From Pyxicephalus adspersus (Eukaryota; Chordata; Amphibia; Anura; Pyxicephalidae): a DNA stretch of 64,000 bases. The position numbers and the translations under genes are program-made. The stretch is from assembly GCF_032062135.1 (NCBI RefSeq), contig NC_092859.1, positions 86,432,457 through 86,496,456 of the forward strand, written 5' to 3'. Shown here piece after piece: positions 46,401-55,070 of the stretch; the first letter of the stretch is position 1, and each line of letters begins with the position of its first letter. The notes under the pieces were generated by a model. That model saw only the letters and a program-made list of their open reading frames with translations, did no database searches and was not told the origin of the DNA.

Positions 46401-48731
46401 AGGAAATGTTTGCCTACATAATCTCCCAGTATAAAACTTTCTCTAATTTATGTGTCTCTATGAAGATGATGAACTGTAAGATCCTTCAGGATCAAATTGA
46501 TTACCCAGAACATCTCTAGCATTTCTAGTTTATATTGTTTGCTAATTTGGGTCACAAAAAACACCTTTATGTAAATGGCACTATATGGGCTTAACTGGTT
46601 AGTAGTCTGCCTTTACATGTGGTAGCTTTATGTATGTGGTTAATTTATATGGTTTTATATTTGCCTTACTCAGGAAATGTGCTTTGAGTGGTCAAACCAA
46701 GACTTGTAAGCACAGGATCAAACTCGGAGATTCCAGCAATTACTACTATATTTCTCCATGTTGTAGATATAGGGTGAGTAAAAACGAGGATGAGTATGTG
46801 GATTTCTGATGTCATACATGTAAAGGACAACGTGAATTTATTGATATTAATTTTAATTGTGATTTTCCCAGATAACCTCTGTATGTAATTTCTTCACGTA
46901 TATTCGGTACATTCATCAAGGACTGGTTAAACAGCAGGATGGTGAGTGAGGAATGCTATTAGGTTTTTTGTTTTTAATATATAATGTATGTAAAATTTAT
47001 TGTTTGAGCCAAGTCCAATTTAGAGTTTTTGTAAAAAAAAACAAAAAAAAAACTTTCACCGAAGAAAGGGTTGATGCTTTTGGTTAATGCTATTGTTATT
47101 TGACAGATTTGTAAGTAAGCGCCACAACCTTCAAATAGTAAAAGCTGAACACAAACATTATCTTCGGTCCTGCACAGTGTAGGTGCCTCCCTTTTACTAA
47201 AAATGCTTATTTTGCTTTAACTCACAACATGAGCTTCTCTCAGTGTGCATTAAAAGCTGCTACAATTCAGATAGTTGTCCCCATTTCTTAGCTAATGAAC
47301 AACCAGCATTATGTAGTTACCTACAACCTTACTGTCCTTTGCCCATCCCCTTTATTCAGTGGATTCAGGTTCTTCAAATCATGGAGGCTCAGCATCACAT
47401 GTGGGAGTTACCTAGGGCAGTCTGCTTGCAAGTTTAGTTTTCCTAGGAATGTCCACTCTCCAGACAGGCATTTCCCCATTGGGGCATTTTGGTATTTGCA
47501 TAACTTCTCCCAATAGCCTGCCCAACGTCTGTATCAGGCTGGGGAATATTGAGATTGAGGTAAAGTGCTGTAATGTTGTTTGGAAGCTATGTATAGCACC
47601 CTTCCGTCCCCCATCCCCATCCCCCTTCCTACCAATCATGATCTGCTTGCATGACAATAAAAAGCACAGAGACCCATTGATAAAATCACTGGGTCTACAA
47701 TAGGTTATGCAGTGAAAAACCGAGAGCTTTTATTTAAACATTTGATTAACAGTGTAATATTAGTTAAAATAGAGAAACCAAGGAAGGCCAAGTATAAGAA
47801 GAATAAAGGTAGGGTGAGTTCACTGTGCAACTGTGAGCAATGGTATAAGATAACTCAATTACAGGAAATTATACCATTGAAAATAAGTGGAGGTATTTTG
47901 TTTCCACGTTCTTAGGGTATAAAGTGATGCTCTGCTATTTTTTTAAAGTAATTTTTTTTACCACAATCATCAAGTGAATTATAAATTATTTAATGAATAT
48001 AAATGAATTACTAGGTGAACAGCCTCAACTCTATTTAGTAAATAAACCCCATTGTTATGATGCATACTTTTGCCAAATTAGGTTGAACTGCTTTGAAGAA
48101 ATATAAACCACAAGGACACTATGTTATGCCAATGCAAACATCACTATTGATGCACTGCTGCATAAGGTGGCTTTACTAATGGTGTGTTAGGGCCTCAATA
48201 TTATAAAATGAGGTTGTTTTATGTATAGTTTGTGTGATTCACTGCTTCTCGCTCAGTGTTAAGCATCCTAATAGTTAACTAGGTTTAAGCAGCAATTGCA
48301 TCTTTGTGTACAAAATAATAGACCTCCTAAATTACCATTGCCCACTTTGGAAAATGTAGGTTTCTTGAATTGGAGGATAAACCTTATGCGGCAAATGTAC
48401 ACAGCGCTAGGTATACAAGACACATGTGATGCTGTCATTGCTTTCCTTAAAATACAAATTTAACAGACTTGCATACACAGTTATCAGCAGTGTCTTAGCG
48501 AAGGCTAGCCCCCATGTCCTAAAATCTAAGATTTAGATAATTTTTTTTTTAATTAACAGATTTTGTTCATTAATTCAAATCTATAAAATTCTTCTTTAGG
48601 ATATAAATTAATGATCTAATGTGCATTTCGCTTTTTTTTTTTTCTCAGTTGAACAAATGTTTTGGGAGATCATGCAGCTGAGAAAGGAGATGTCCCGAGC
48701 AAAACTTGGATTTTTCAAGGAAGAACTTTAA
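34224..48731 (+). CDS. RAB3IP: Rabin8 (RAB8 guanine-nucleotide exchange factor), ten coding exons
   Basis: Joining exons 34224-34465, 35166-35424, 37302-37397, 38028-38105, 38678-38878, 42500-42628, 44640-44752, 46674-46773, 46872-46941 and 48649-48731 gives 1,371 nt, or 456 residues plus TAA, with all phases consistent and GT/AG junctions. Rabin8 activates RAB8 on vesicles feeding the primary cilium, downstream of RAB11. [18 protein letters not shown] opens the protein. The Sec2-type coiled coil runs about residues 140-240 ([19 protein letters not shown] to [12 protein letters not shown]) and includes [16 protein letters not shown]263xRxxS268 matches the NDR2 site known in human Rabin8. The C-terminal half ([46 protein letters not shown]) matches RAB3IP. 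The RAB3IL1 alternative is less likely given the BEST3 neighbour and the sequence match. Confidence 0.95.
34820..34962. mobile_element. Small hAT-like element in RAB3IP intron 2
   Basis: About 143 bp from GTGCTCAACCCAG to GGGGAGAACCCT, containing AAGCCGGGTGG and GCCGGGTGGTGCGCCCAGC. It is flanked by CATATTCA and GATATTCA, matching in 7 of 8 positions, which fits an 8-bp duplication. Confidence 0.55.
35166..35424 (+). CDS. RAB3IP: RAB3IP exon 3
   Basis: Acceptor TTTTTTACAG and donor AGG|GTAAAA. This 259-nt exon encodes a Ser/Cys-rich variable linker, then [17 protein letters not shown] and [19 protein letters not shown] up to KAQR, residues 81-167. The end of the exon begins the coiled-coil GEF domain. 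Confidence 0.95.
36540..36790. repeat. Interspersed repeat with CATGCGCA motifs and a hairpin
   Basis: GGGCATGCGCAGAAGG, then a 13-bp inverted repeat (TTGCCAATCTCAC and GTGAGATTGGCAA, 36625-36659) around GCATGCGCA, then TCACCCGATCTCGCACC. It is GC-rich against its surroundings and repeat-like. The family is unknown. Confidence 0.5.
37302..37397 (+). CDS. RAB3IP: RAB3IP exon 4 (GEF coiled coil)
   Basis: This 96-nt, phase-0 exon encodes [19 protein letters not shown] and [13 protein letters not shown], residues 168-199. It is heptad-rich and nearly identical to mammalian Rabin8. Acceptor ATTAAAG, donor GAA|GTAAGT. Confidence 0.97.
38028..38105 (+). CDS. RAB3IP: RAB3IP exon 5 (GEF coiled coil)
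   Basis: This 78-nt, phase-0 exon encodes [20 protein letters not shown] and KEAHGK, residues 200-225. [10 protein letters not shown] is part of the RAB8-contacting surface of Sec2-family exchange factors. Acceptor CTCCTAATCCTAG, donor AAG|GTATAC. Confidence 0.96.
38397..38656 (+). mobile_element. tRNA-headed SINE, copy B
   Basis: GGTGGCTCAATGGTTAGCAC (A box), GGTTTGAATC (B-box-like), ACATGCAGTTAGGTTAATTG, CTCCTTTGAGGGACAG, GACTATGGACTTTGTACAG, GCTATATAAATGCTGTG and an (ATA)n tail. Same family as the 13.2-kb copy, but it lacks the central GGAGTTTGCAGG part. It ends about 21 bp before RAB3IP exon 6. Confidence 0.8.
38678..38878 (+). CDS. RAB3IP: RAB3IP exon 6
   Basis: This 201-nt, phase-0 exon encodes [15 protein letters not shown], the proline/serine segment TSPTSPTK, then [15 protein letters not shown] and [15 protein letters not shown], residues 226-292. 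It ends the coiled coil and holds the NDR2-type HxRxxS phosphosite (S268). Acceptor GGTTTTGTAG. A SINE ends only about 21 bp upstream. Confidence 0.96.
39422..39530. mobile_element. Palindromic MITE, family 3 copy C (truncated)
   Basis: GGGCTCTATTTACAAACCAG, CAATCGGACATTCCCTCAAA, CTTGTGGGAATCTTCCAG and GATTCCC are shared with the other copies. The right terminus is missing. RAB3IP intron 6. Confidence 0.65.
40430..40757. mobile_element. Multi-hairpin MITE, family 1 copy C
   Basis: Left terminus TAGGCTACATACACG and right terminus CATGTGTACCCAGCCTTA. It shares CCATAGAGCA, GAACGGTGCTGTATGTACAG and TTTCCAACGACAAA with the 1.4-kb copy and is of similar length (about 328 bp). It lies in RAB3IP intron 6. 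Confidence 0.75.
41478..41686. mobile_element. Palindromic MITE, family 2 copy C
   Basis: TGGCCCTGATTTATTAAAGC at the left and CTTTAATAAATCGGGCCCA at the right. Internal ACTGGAGAAGAT and AAACCTGGAATGGATG as in the other copies. RAB3IP intron 6. Confidence 0.75.
42500..42628 (+). CDS. RAB3IP: RAB3IP exon 7
   Basis: This 129-nt, phase-0 exon encodes [32 protein letters not shown] and [11 protein letters not shown], residues 293-335. It was located by translation because it is too short for an ORF scan. Acceptor ATATTTTAG, donor GAG|GTAAAT. Confidence 0.96.
44175..44360. mobile_element. hAT-like repeat (GGCTATGTTTAGACTGG end)
   Basis: AAGGCTATGTTTAGACTGGT opens a block with CACCACTG/CAGTG-type inverted motifs. 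The same end motif occurs at 50452 (AGCTATGTTTAGACTGG) and, inverted and diverged, at both ends of 60500-60732. The right end is uncertain. RAB3IP intron 7. Confidence 0.45.
44640..44752 (+). CDS. RAB3IP: RAB3IP exon 8
   Basis: This 113-nt exon encodes [37 protein letters not shown] and then a split Lys codon, residues 336-373. Acceptor TTTCCTAG, donor AA|GTGAGT. Confidence 0.97.
45947..46205. mobile_element. hAT-like element in RAB3IP intron 8
   Basis: CAGTGTTTCGTACCCTTTTT at the left and GGAACTCTGGTTGAAGAC at the right are typical paired hAT ends with a noncoding interior. A target duplication could not be confirmed. Confidence 0.45.
46674..46773 (+). CDS. RAB3IP: RAB3IP exon 9
   Basis: This 100-nt exon encodes [19 protein letters not shown] and [14 protein letters not shown], up to residue 406. 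It is Cys-rich and strongly conserved. SPCCRYR replaces SPFCRYR of mammals. Only a 98-bp intron separates it from exon 10. Confidence 0.97.
46872..46941 (+). CDS. RAB3IP: RAB3IP exon 10
   Basis: This 70-nt exon encodes [20 protein letters not shown] and QQD. Acceptor TTTTCCCAG, donor G|GTGAGT. Confidence 0.96.
48649..48731 (+). CDS. RAB3IP: RAB3IP exon 11 (stop)
   Basis: The 83-nt coding part of the last exon encodes [20 protein letters not shown] and GFFKEEL then TAA at 48729-48731. The acceptor has a long pyrimidine tract, TTTTTTTTTTTCTCAG. The 3' UTR follows directly. Confidence 0.96.
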
Positions 48732-48970
48732 GTCACTTTATGGAATGAACTTGGACTTTATGTATTCCATGTCAGATAAATGGAAGCAACTATACAACAC
48801 AGGTTTCTAGTTATTGAAGTCACAGAGATCACACAATATCTATCCTCTGTACCCTGCAAACTACACTATGTGAAAATGACCTATCCTGTGTGTATGCTAC
48901 AAACAGTTTCATTCTGAGGATACTTACAGGGGTTATCTGTAAATTATTATTGAAACATGCAAAATTTAAG

Positions 48971-48976
48971 AATAAA
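48971..48976 (+). terminator. Proximal poly(A) signal of RAB3IP
   Basis: AATAAA lies 240 nt past the stop codon and is followed by a TG-rich stretch, which fits a short 3' UTR. More AATAAA copies follow (about 49170, 49269, 49425 and 49550), so alternative ends are likely. Confidence 0.55.
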
Positions 48977-49549
48977 GTGTAGTTTGAAATGTGAGTGTGA
49001 CGCTTGCTTATCTATAGGTGATAACTAGGAAGAGATGGCGATTGCAGGTTAATAAAACATGGTCCTGACTACTTCATAAACACTCTTTCCTTGTTTCGAG
49101 TTCCCATGTTCACTTCTGTCTTTGTAGTCCGTGCACAAAGTGACCTTCATTGGGGTTTTCTGTGGAATGAAAATAAACATCTAAAAGGATTCCATGGACT
49201 AAGAATTTTTTAGGTACTGCTTAGACTATTTTTAGCATGTCATTGAGAAGAAGGATTTGTGGGATATAATAAAGTTTACCAGCAGTTGTAGGATAAATAA
49301 CCCTATTTAAAAGTGCGTACAGTATGCTGGCTGTGGACCACTTTGCTGGCCTGCTTTATATTTGTATGTATTAATTTTTTTTTTGTTAAAATAATTAGCT
49401 GAAATAATTTTCCCTGTTGAACAGAATAAAAATTCTAGTTTCAGTTATTTCAGTTTTTATTTATGTCGTCCACAACATTCATGGGCCAATGTAAGGATTA
49501 TGCAACAAATTTTGTAGCTTATTATTAAAATGTCAAGTTTTGTAGTTCA

Positions 49550-49555
49550 AATAAA
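49550..49555 (+). terminator. Distal poly(A) signal of RAB3IP
   Basis: AATAAA is followed 15-35 nt later by a TTATTTTTCC and then a G-rich run, a good downstream-element arrangement. It would give a 3' UTR of about 840 nt. Confidence 0.45.
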
Positions 49556-50083
49556 GTTTTAGGTAGATTCTGTTATTTTTCCTATTGGGGTGGGGGGGGG
49601 GGGGGGAAGTGGCAGACTTTTTTTGCCATGCTGCAAGCCAGTTAGGCCTTAAGTCTATAAGATTTGGTCATGTGTCAGTGACTCAATGACGTCCGTTTTA
49701 GACTTTGTTGATCTGATCGTCATTTAGAATTTGACAAATGCATTTGACCTGCAGTTTGCAGATGGGTGCATTTGATTTTCTTATGACCTTAATTTGCCCT
49801 TGGGTTTTTCATAGACTTGGTAATGGTATGCATGGTCATTCTAAATCCATATGAGGTGAACAAAGGCCTGTCAACACAGGGTATACTTCAACTCAACTTT
49901 TCTGCACTCTCTCTCTACTCATTATTTTGACAGTGCTCAGCCACTCTGCCTCTTCTCCTTTATTGTTCTGCTGGGGCTAACTCACTCTTTTGTAAGCTCA
50001 GATGCCAACCAATAGGGAGGTTTAACTACCAGTACCAAAAAAGGAGCAAGCCAGAGGCAAGTATAACTAGGGTGGGGATGTGT

Positions 50084-50124
50084 GTGTGTTTGCTTGTGTG
50101 TGTATGTATGTGTGTGTGTGTGTA

Positions 50125-50168
<44 letters not shown>
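50084..50168. repeat. (TG)n-(TA)n compound microsatellite
   Basis: TG repeats with interruptions (50084-50123), then AATAAA, then about 40 bp of TA repeat. Confidence 0.9.
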
Positions 50169-50174
<6 letters not shown>

Positions 50175-52302
50175 ATCAGTGTACACTCCACTTTACCTAT
50201 ATTCATACTTATAAAAATAAAAAAAACAAGCAATGTGCAAGCAATGTACACCAAGTTATCAGGGAAACAAAAGAAATAAGGTATTTGGTTGGGTTCCAGG
50301 AGACATGTAGACAATGTTTTCATAGCAAATATAATAATGGTTTAAGCTAGGTAGTATGAGGGCTTTGTCAATACATAACAGTCTGTTTTATCAGCCCCTT
50401 GACCAAGTTTAAAGTATAAGCCTTTAGTTAAACAAAAGCATCTGGTAAGCTATGTTTAGACTGGATCAGCATAAGTGACATCTCATCAGCTGACATGATT
50501 CATATCCAATTCTGTGTCTAGGACGGTGAATGACATTCCTGTCAGCTGGTTTTACCAGGTACTTCACATGCAGTCCCTTACCTCTGAAAACTGACATAGA
50601 AAAACAAGCTACTTCAATTAAAACAATTTTACTTGGATACACCAGTTTTAAATGGCTTTCTTCATCTGGCTGGAGTTGGCTGGAAGACTTAAGACATTAA
50701 GAAATTAAGACATATCAGACCCTCATCCAAAAAAAGAATAGGATTTATGATTCTTTTGTCGTTTGTTAGACCCCAAACAACTAGTTTAAAAAAAAAAAAA
50801 AATGTGGGACAGTATAAGGTACTGTCCCATCACTGTTGTATACCGAGCCTATAACACCTTTTATACAACAATCAATAAAGGTATTTATCACAAGAAATCT
50901 AACCTGAAAACTCTGCCGTCCATCTCACAACGTGCTCAATCGTTAATGTATTAACTTACAGCTGTTCATTAGGAGATGCTCATTTCGGCATCCCGCATGC
51001 CCGTTCTTATAGCACATGTCATCAATTACCAATACTTTCAGCATTCCCATGTAGGGCAAAAGTCACACATTGAAATTACATTGGAAGGGCAGACAGATCC
51101 ACAGCTGCCTGTCTTCTATAGAAGTGGAGCACAGATCAGCTGGAATGCAAGCCAAGCCAGACAGATGGATCAGGCAGCCACAATGTCATTATTCCAGTAT
51201 TCTCAGTATTCCATTGAGTCCTGTGTTCTTTGCTAGCATCAAGGTAGAAGATCTACCTAGGTCTTCTTTTCTGCTAATCCCATGCAACAATTCCTTGCTT
51301 AGTTTATATACATTTTGGGATGTTGGCATCATTGGAATAATACTTCCTAAAATTACTTCTTTTTACTTGATAATATGTTGCTGAACGGCATTACATTTTT
51401 TAACAGTTTGTACTAGTTGCTCTAGGACGGGATTAGAGCCGATGTGCTAGAAACGCCCCAACCAAGGTGCGTAAATGAGCCTAAGCTCCCATGAATCTGT
51501 CCCTGGGTTACTATTTGTCCTTCCTTGGACCACTTCTGGTAAGTACTAACCACTACATAACAAACACCCTACAAGACCTGCTACTTCGGAGATGCTCTGA
51601 CCCAGTCTTCTAGCCATCACAATTTGTTACTTCAAAAACTGACTGTTCACTTACTAATATATCCGAATCCTTGACAGGTGCCATTGTAATGAGACAATAC
51701 TATTCAGATTTCAGATGTTTTATTGTTTTAGCTGATTGGTTTAATTTTATTTTGTAACCATTAACAACAATGGTATATGTGTATCTATTCAGATTTGAAA
51801 TGCTTTTTTTACTTTTAAAAAATTACACTGCGAGAGGTAAAAAGAACTTGTCCAGTATTTGCACTTTGTTTTGGTTTGTGGTCTTTATTCATGGGAATTA
51901 TTGGAATGAAGGAACCCAGTGGTCCTGGAATTTACCCAGTTATGTGATAATACCTTGGCTTATTCATCATTTACTAGACATGGGATAAAGTGATATCTAG
52001 AATTTCTTTTATAAAAGCAGAAAAAAACGGGTCTAAACTAGGCCACTGTTGGTTGTTTTGCATTTGTAAACACAACTATGGGTGACTTTGTCATTGTATA
52101 TTACATTTAAATATATTTTTTTTTATATATAGACATAATGTATTGTTTTAATAAATTTTTTAATTTCAATTAAGTTTAAAGTCATGATTAATATGAGGAG
52201 AACGAAAGATGGGCTTTACAGCTATGATTTTTGTAAGTCAAATAAACATAAGTTTAGTAAAGTCAAAGTTGTTATCCTAGTTCTAACTTAAATCAACTAA
52301 AC

Positions 52303-52903
52303 TACCGTATTTTCCGGTGTATAAGGCGACTGGGCGTATAAGACGACCCCCCACTCTAACCAATCATTTGGGGGTCCTGTTATATGCCCAGTATTGTACT
52401 GTTCCTTCTGCCTGTCAGATCTCACTATTGTGTGAGAACTGAGAGGCAGAAAGAACTGTACACTACTAGTTCTAAGTAATGAATGGGCACATTCCTTTAA
52501 TGAATGGGTGTGTTCCAGTGAAGAGCCAATCCAGGCTCTCCACTGGAGAGCCAATCCAGGCTCTCCACTGGAGAGCCAATCCAGGCTCTCCACCGGAGAG
52601 CCAATCCAGGCTCTCCACTGGAGAGCCAATCCAGGCTCTCCACTGGAGAGCCAATCCAGGCTCTCCACTGGAGAGCCAATCCAGGCTCACGCGAGCCTGC
52701 CCAGGAGGACTCGTGTAAGCTGAAAAGCAGGAAGACAGAAGGAGGCACAGGAGGACTCGCAGGGACGCCAGACCAGTGAGGGGACTCGCGGGGACACCGG
52801 ACGCTGCAGGTAAGTACTAGTACCCGGCGTACAAGACGACCCCTGACTTTGTCATAGATTTTTCGGGGTTAAAAAGTCGTCTTGTACGCCGGAAAATACG
52901 GTA
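52303..52903. mobile_element. TIR element (TACCGTATTTT family), copy B, with tandem array
   Basis: The ends are TACCGTATTTTCCGGTGTAT and, inverted, GTACGCCGGAAAATACGGTA, with AAGACGACCCC and GTCGTCTTGTAC just inside. It is 601 bp, TA-bordered, with no transposase. The interior contains a seven-unit 25-bp array and a GC-rich stretch. It is the longer relative of the 28.4-kb element. Confidence 0.8.
52520..52688. repeat. 25-bp tandem array of hairpin units (7 copies)
   Basis: AGAGCCAATCCAGG recurs at 52522, 52547, 52572, 52597, 52622, 52647 and 52672, exactly 25 bp apart, with almost no divergence. Within each unit GGAGAGCC and GGCTCTCC are inverted repeats around AATCCA. Because 25 is not a multiple of 3, several frames on both strands stay open. 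Those ORFs are artefacts of the array. Confidence 0.95.
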
Positions 52904-53237
52904 TGTCCCAAGCTGAACAGAGATATCCTTCATATATTTGATACTAAAAATTTTCATGTTGAGACATACACATGGGATTAGAGGAGTTTGTAGCAAGGAT
53001 TATTTTATAACTCAACGTGTTTCGCTCACAAGAGCTTCCTCAGGGGATTCCTTGAGATTATGTATTTTTCACACAGTATGTGGGAATGGGTATTTGTTGA
53101 AAGAAGTGCAAGAAGAAGAAATACCATGTGAATATTGGGACATAGATGTCCAGTAAGAGCAAGAAAATGTATTCTGGTTGCTGACCTCAATGACTAAGAG
53201 ATGAATTTCAGTATGTCGTTAGATTGTTTTGAATTGT

Positions 53238-53308
53238 TAGTTTGGCTAGGATTCGAACCCAGGCCTCCTGCATGGGAGGCAAGAATTCTACCACTGACTC
53301 AACAATGC
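53238..53308 (-). tRNA. tRNA-Gly(CCC)-like sequence, probably a pseudogene or SINE head
   Basis: The minus strand from 53308 reads GCATTGTTGAGTCAGTGGTA..., with anticodon arm CTTGC-CTCCCAT-GCAGG (anticodon CCC), variable AGGC, and T arm CTGGG-TTCGAAT-CCTAG including a perfect B box, GGTTCGAATCC. The D and anticodon arms fold. The 3' acceptor strand reads CCAAACT instead of CCAATGC, leaving mismatches with GCATTGT, so a working tRNA is doubtful. Confidence 0.55.
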
Positions 53309-54649
53309 TTGATATGACTTGACCCACTGTAAAGCCCTTCTTTCTTTCTCCTCAAACTAATCACACAATGTAAGTAAGGGCGAGGCGAACTTCTATATAT
53401 TTCTTATATGTTAACTATGTGTCTATGGGGATAGAACAGACAACTACTCTAACACTTTAAGTTTAAGGATAAAAAAGATTGTTTCCATTCTTTTGTCAGG
53501 AAGTATATATCATGAATATTTGTTTTCATATGTATAATTTTCTTTCTACAGGTAGTGTTGTAGGCTTTTTTTTAACCCTCATCATAAAGCTTTGTTGGGT
53601 TGCTCATGTAAAACGTAATTTACTAGAATTACAGCCCACCCACCTAGGACATCTCAACATCAAAGTACAGTATTCTGATCAGTAGTCTTAATGGACAGCA
53701 GATTTCTTGCTAAAAGGCTTTGATAAAAGGAAAATGTTACCTCTTGTAAAGTTCCTTCAGCCACACCACACTGCTAGTACAGCTTGTGGAGAACCTGCAG
53801 AACTCTATACCAGCACACACAAATCTCAAAATGATTCAATAATTTGTTAGGATCATGCTGAACAGCCAGAGCACCTGCTTCTATTTTCTCTACCTCCGTT
53901 CATGTGTTTTCATGCATAGATTTGGCTATTTCCATCTCAAAAGGATTTGTTTTAATTAAGACTTCTCTGGACTGTTTTTGGATGTACCATGGTCCCAATA
54001 GTTTTCCGCCAGTTTTTAATTGATAGTGGTGCTGAGCTAGTTTTGGTAGGCCACAGAAAAAGTGCAGCAGACAAGAAACACACTAATGTCAAATAAAATT
54101 TTCCAAAAACCATTATAGATTAATTTCAAGTTAAGCCCTTATTCTGCAATACTGTCAGTAAACTTTATTTAGATGTCAGTTGAAGTGTGAAACACAAGCC
54201 GACCATTCTGACAAGAAATGAGCCACAAATTTAAGACAACCAATACCTGCTGTGTACATATTTGTGCAGCCATGAAAACTTGTTTTCTCTTTCAGGCCAA
54301 AGGAAGATGTTGAACGCCATGAAAATTGTAGTTTGTGTGATTATGAATCTGTATGTGTTCTTGTTACAGATCCAATAGGAAGAACAACTGTACAACACGA
54401 CCTTGGATCTCAAGCAGGGATAATAATTGTCATTTTGCCTTTTATATTTCAGTATATTTAATACATTTTCAAGTTTTACTTAGAAATGTAAGGTTTAAAC
54501 ACAAAATAAGGGAAAAGGGAGGGGATGTATGATTTTAACAAACATGAACAAATTAAACCAGTCATCAATAATAACAGAGCACAACCATTACAAGAATCTA
54601 AACAATGAAGTACAATATGCTTGAGGGAAGCTAAGACTGGTCAGAAGTC

Positions 54650-55070
54650 ATATTACCAACTTAAGCATTTCAATGGACCTGGATCTAAACCAGTACATCT
54701 GAAACAACCAAAATAGGACAAATGCAAGACGAGAAAAAAACAGACCAGACAAGACGAATGGGCAAGGGGAGGGGGTTGGGCGACAGCCTGTTTCCAAATG
54801 AAAGCTACTTCAGTGGTCTGTAGGGGTGGATGTAAATCTTTTCCAGGGGTCACAGATCTTATTAAATTTCTCCAATGAATTTTGGAGAACGTGTCATTAC
54901 GTCTCTAACCATGATGCAATCCATCATGGCGAGGAAAGGCCCCAGAGCTATCGTATTAGATTTCCAGGACTTAGCAAGCGTGATCCTAGCTGCTGCATTC
55001 TGCCTTTTAAATGTGTGTTTTTCAACTACTGTAACCATGCATCAATTTACAGCATAGATATTGTATAGAG
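54650..55070 (-). pseudogene. Non-LTR retrotransposon (L1/Tx1-like) 3'-end remnant
   Basis: On the minus strand from about 55040, conceptual translation gives KRQNAAARITLAKSWKS, TIALGPFLAMMDCIMV and then SPKFIGEI before a stop. It resembles the C-terminal end of L1/Tx1-clade ORF2 proteins, where a similar ARITLAxxWK pattern lies after the reverse transcriptase. Only the terminal few dozen residues and a 3' tail region are present. The assignment is by pattern only. Confidence 0.5.

Larger units (their letters stand above)
34466..48648 (+). other. RAB3IP introns 2-10 contents
   Basis: Introns are 34466-35165, 35425-37301, 37398-38027, 38106-38677, 38879-42499, 42629-44639, 44753-46673, 46774-46871 and 46942-48648. 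Besides the mobile elements listed separately, they contain poly-T runs (39932-39962, 43748-43769) and no further recognisable exon. Confidence 0.6.

Noticed and set aside
52520..52688. CRISPR-like regular repeats
   Set aside because: The units are directly adjacent without variable spacers and sit in a vertebrate transposable element.
52297..52748. Open frames on both strands rich in repeated Trp/Ser/Gly or Ala/Asn/Pro peptides
   Set aside because: They are read through the 25-bp tandem array, whose non-multiple-of-3 period keeps several frames open. There is no start context, and the array sits inside a transposable element.
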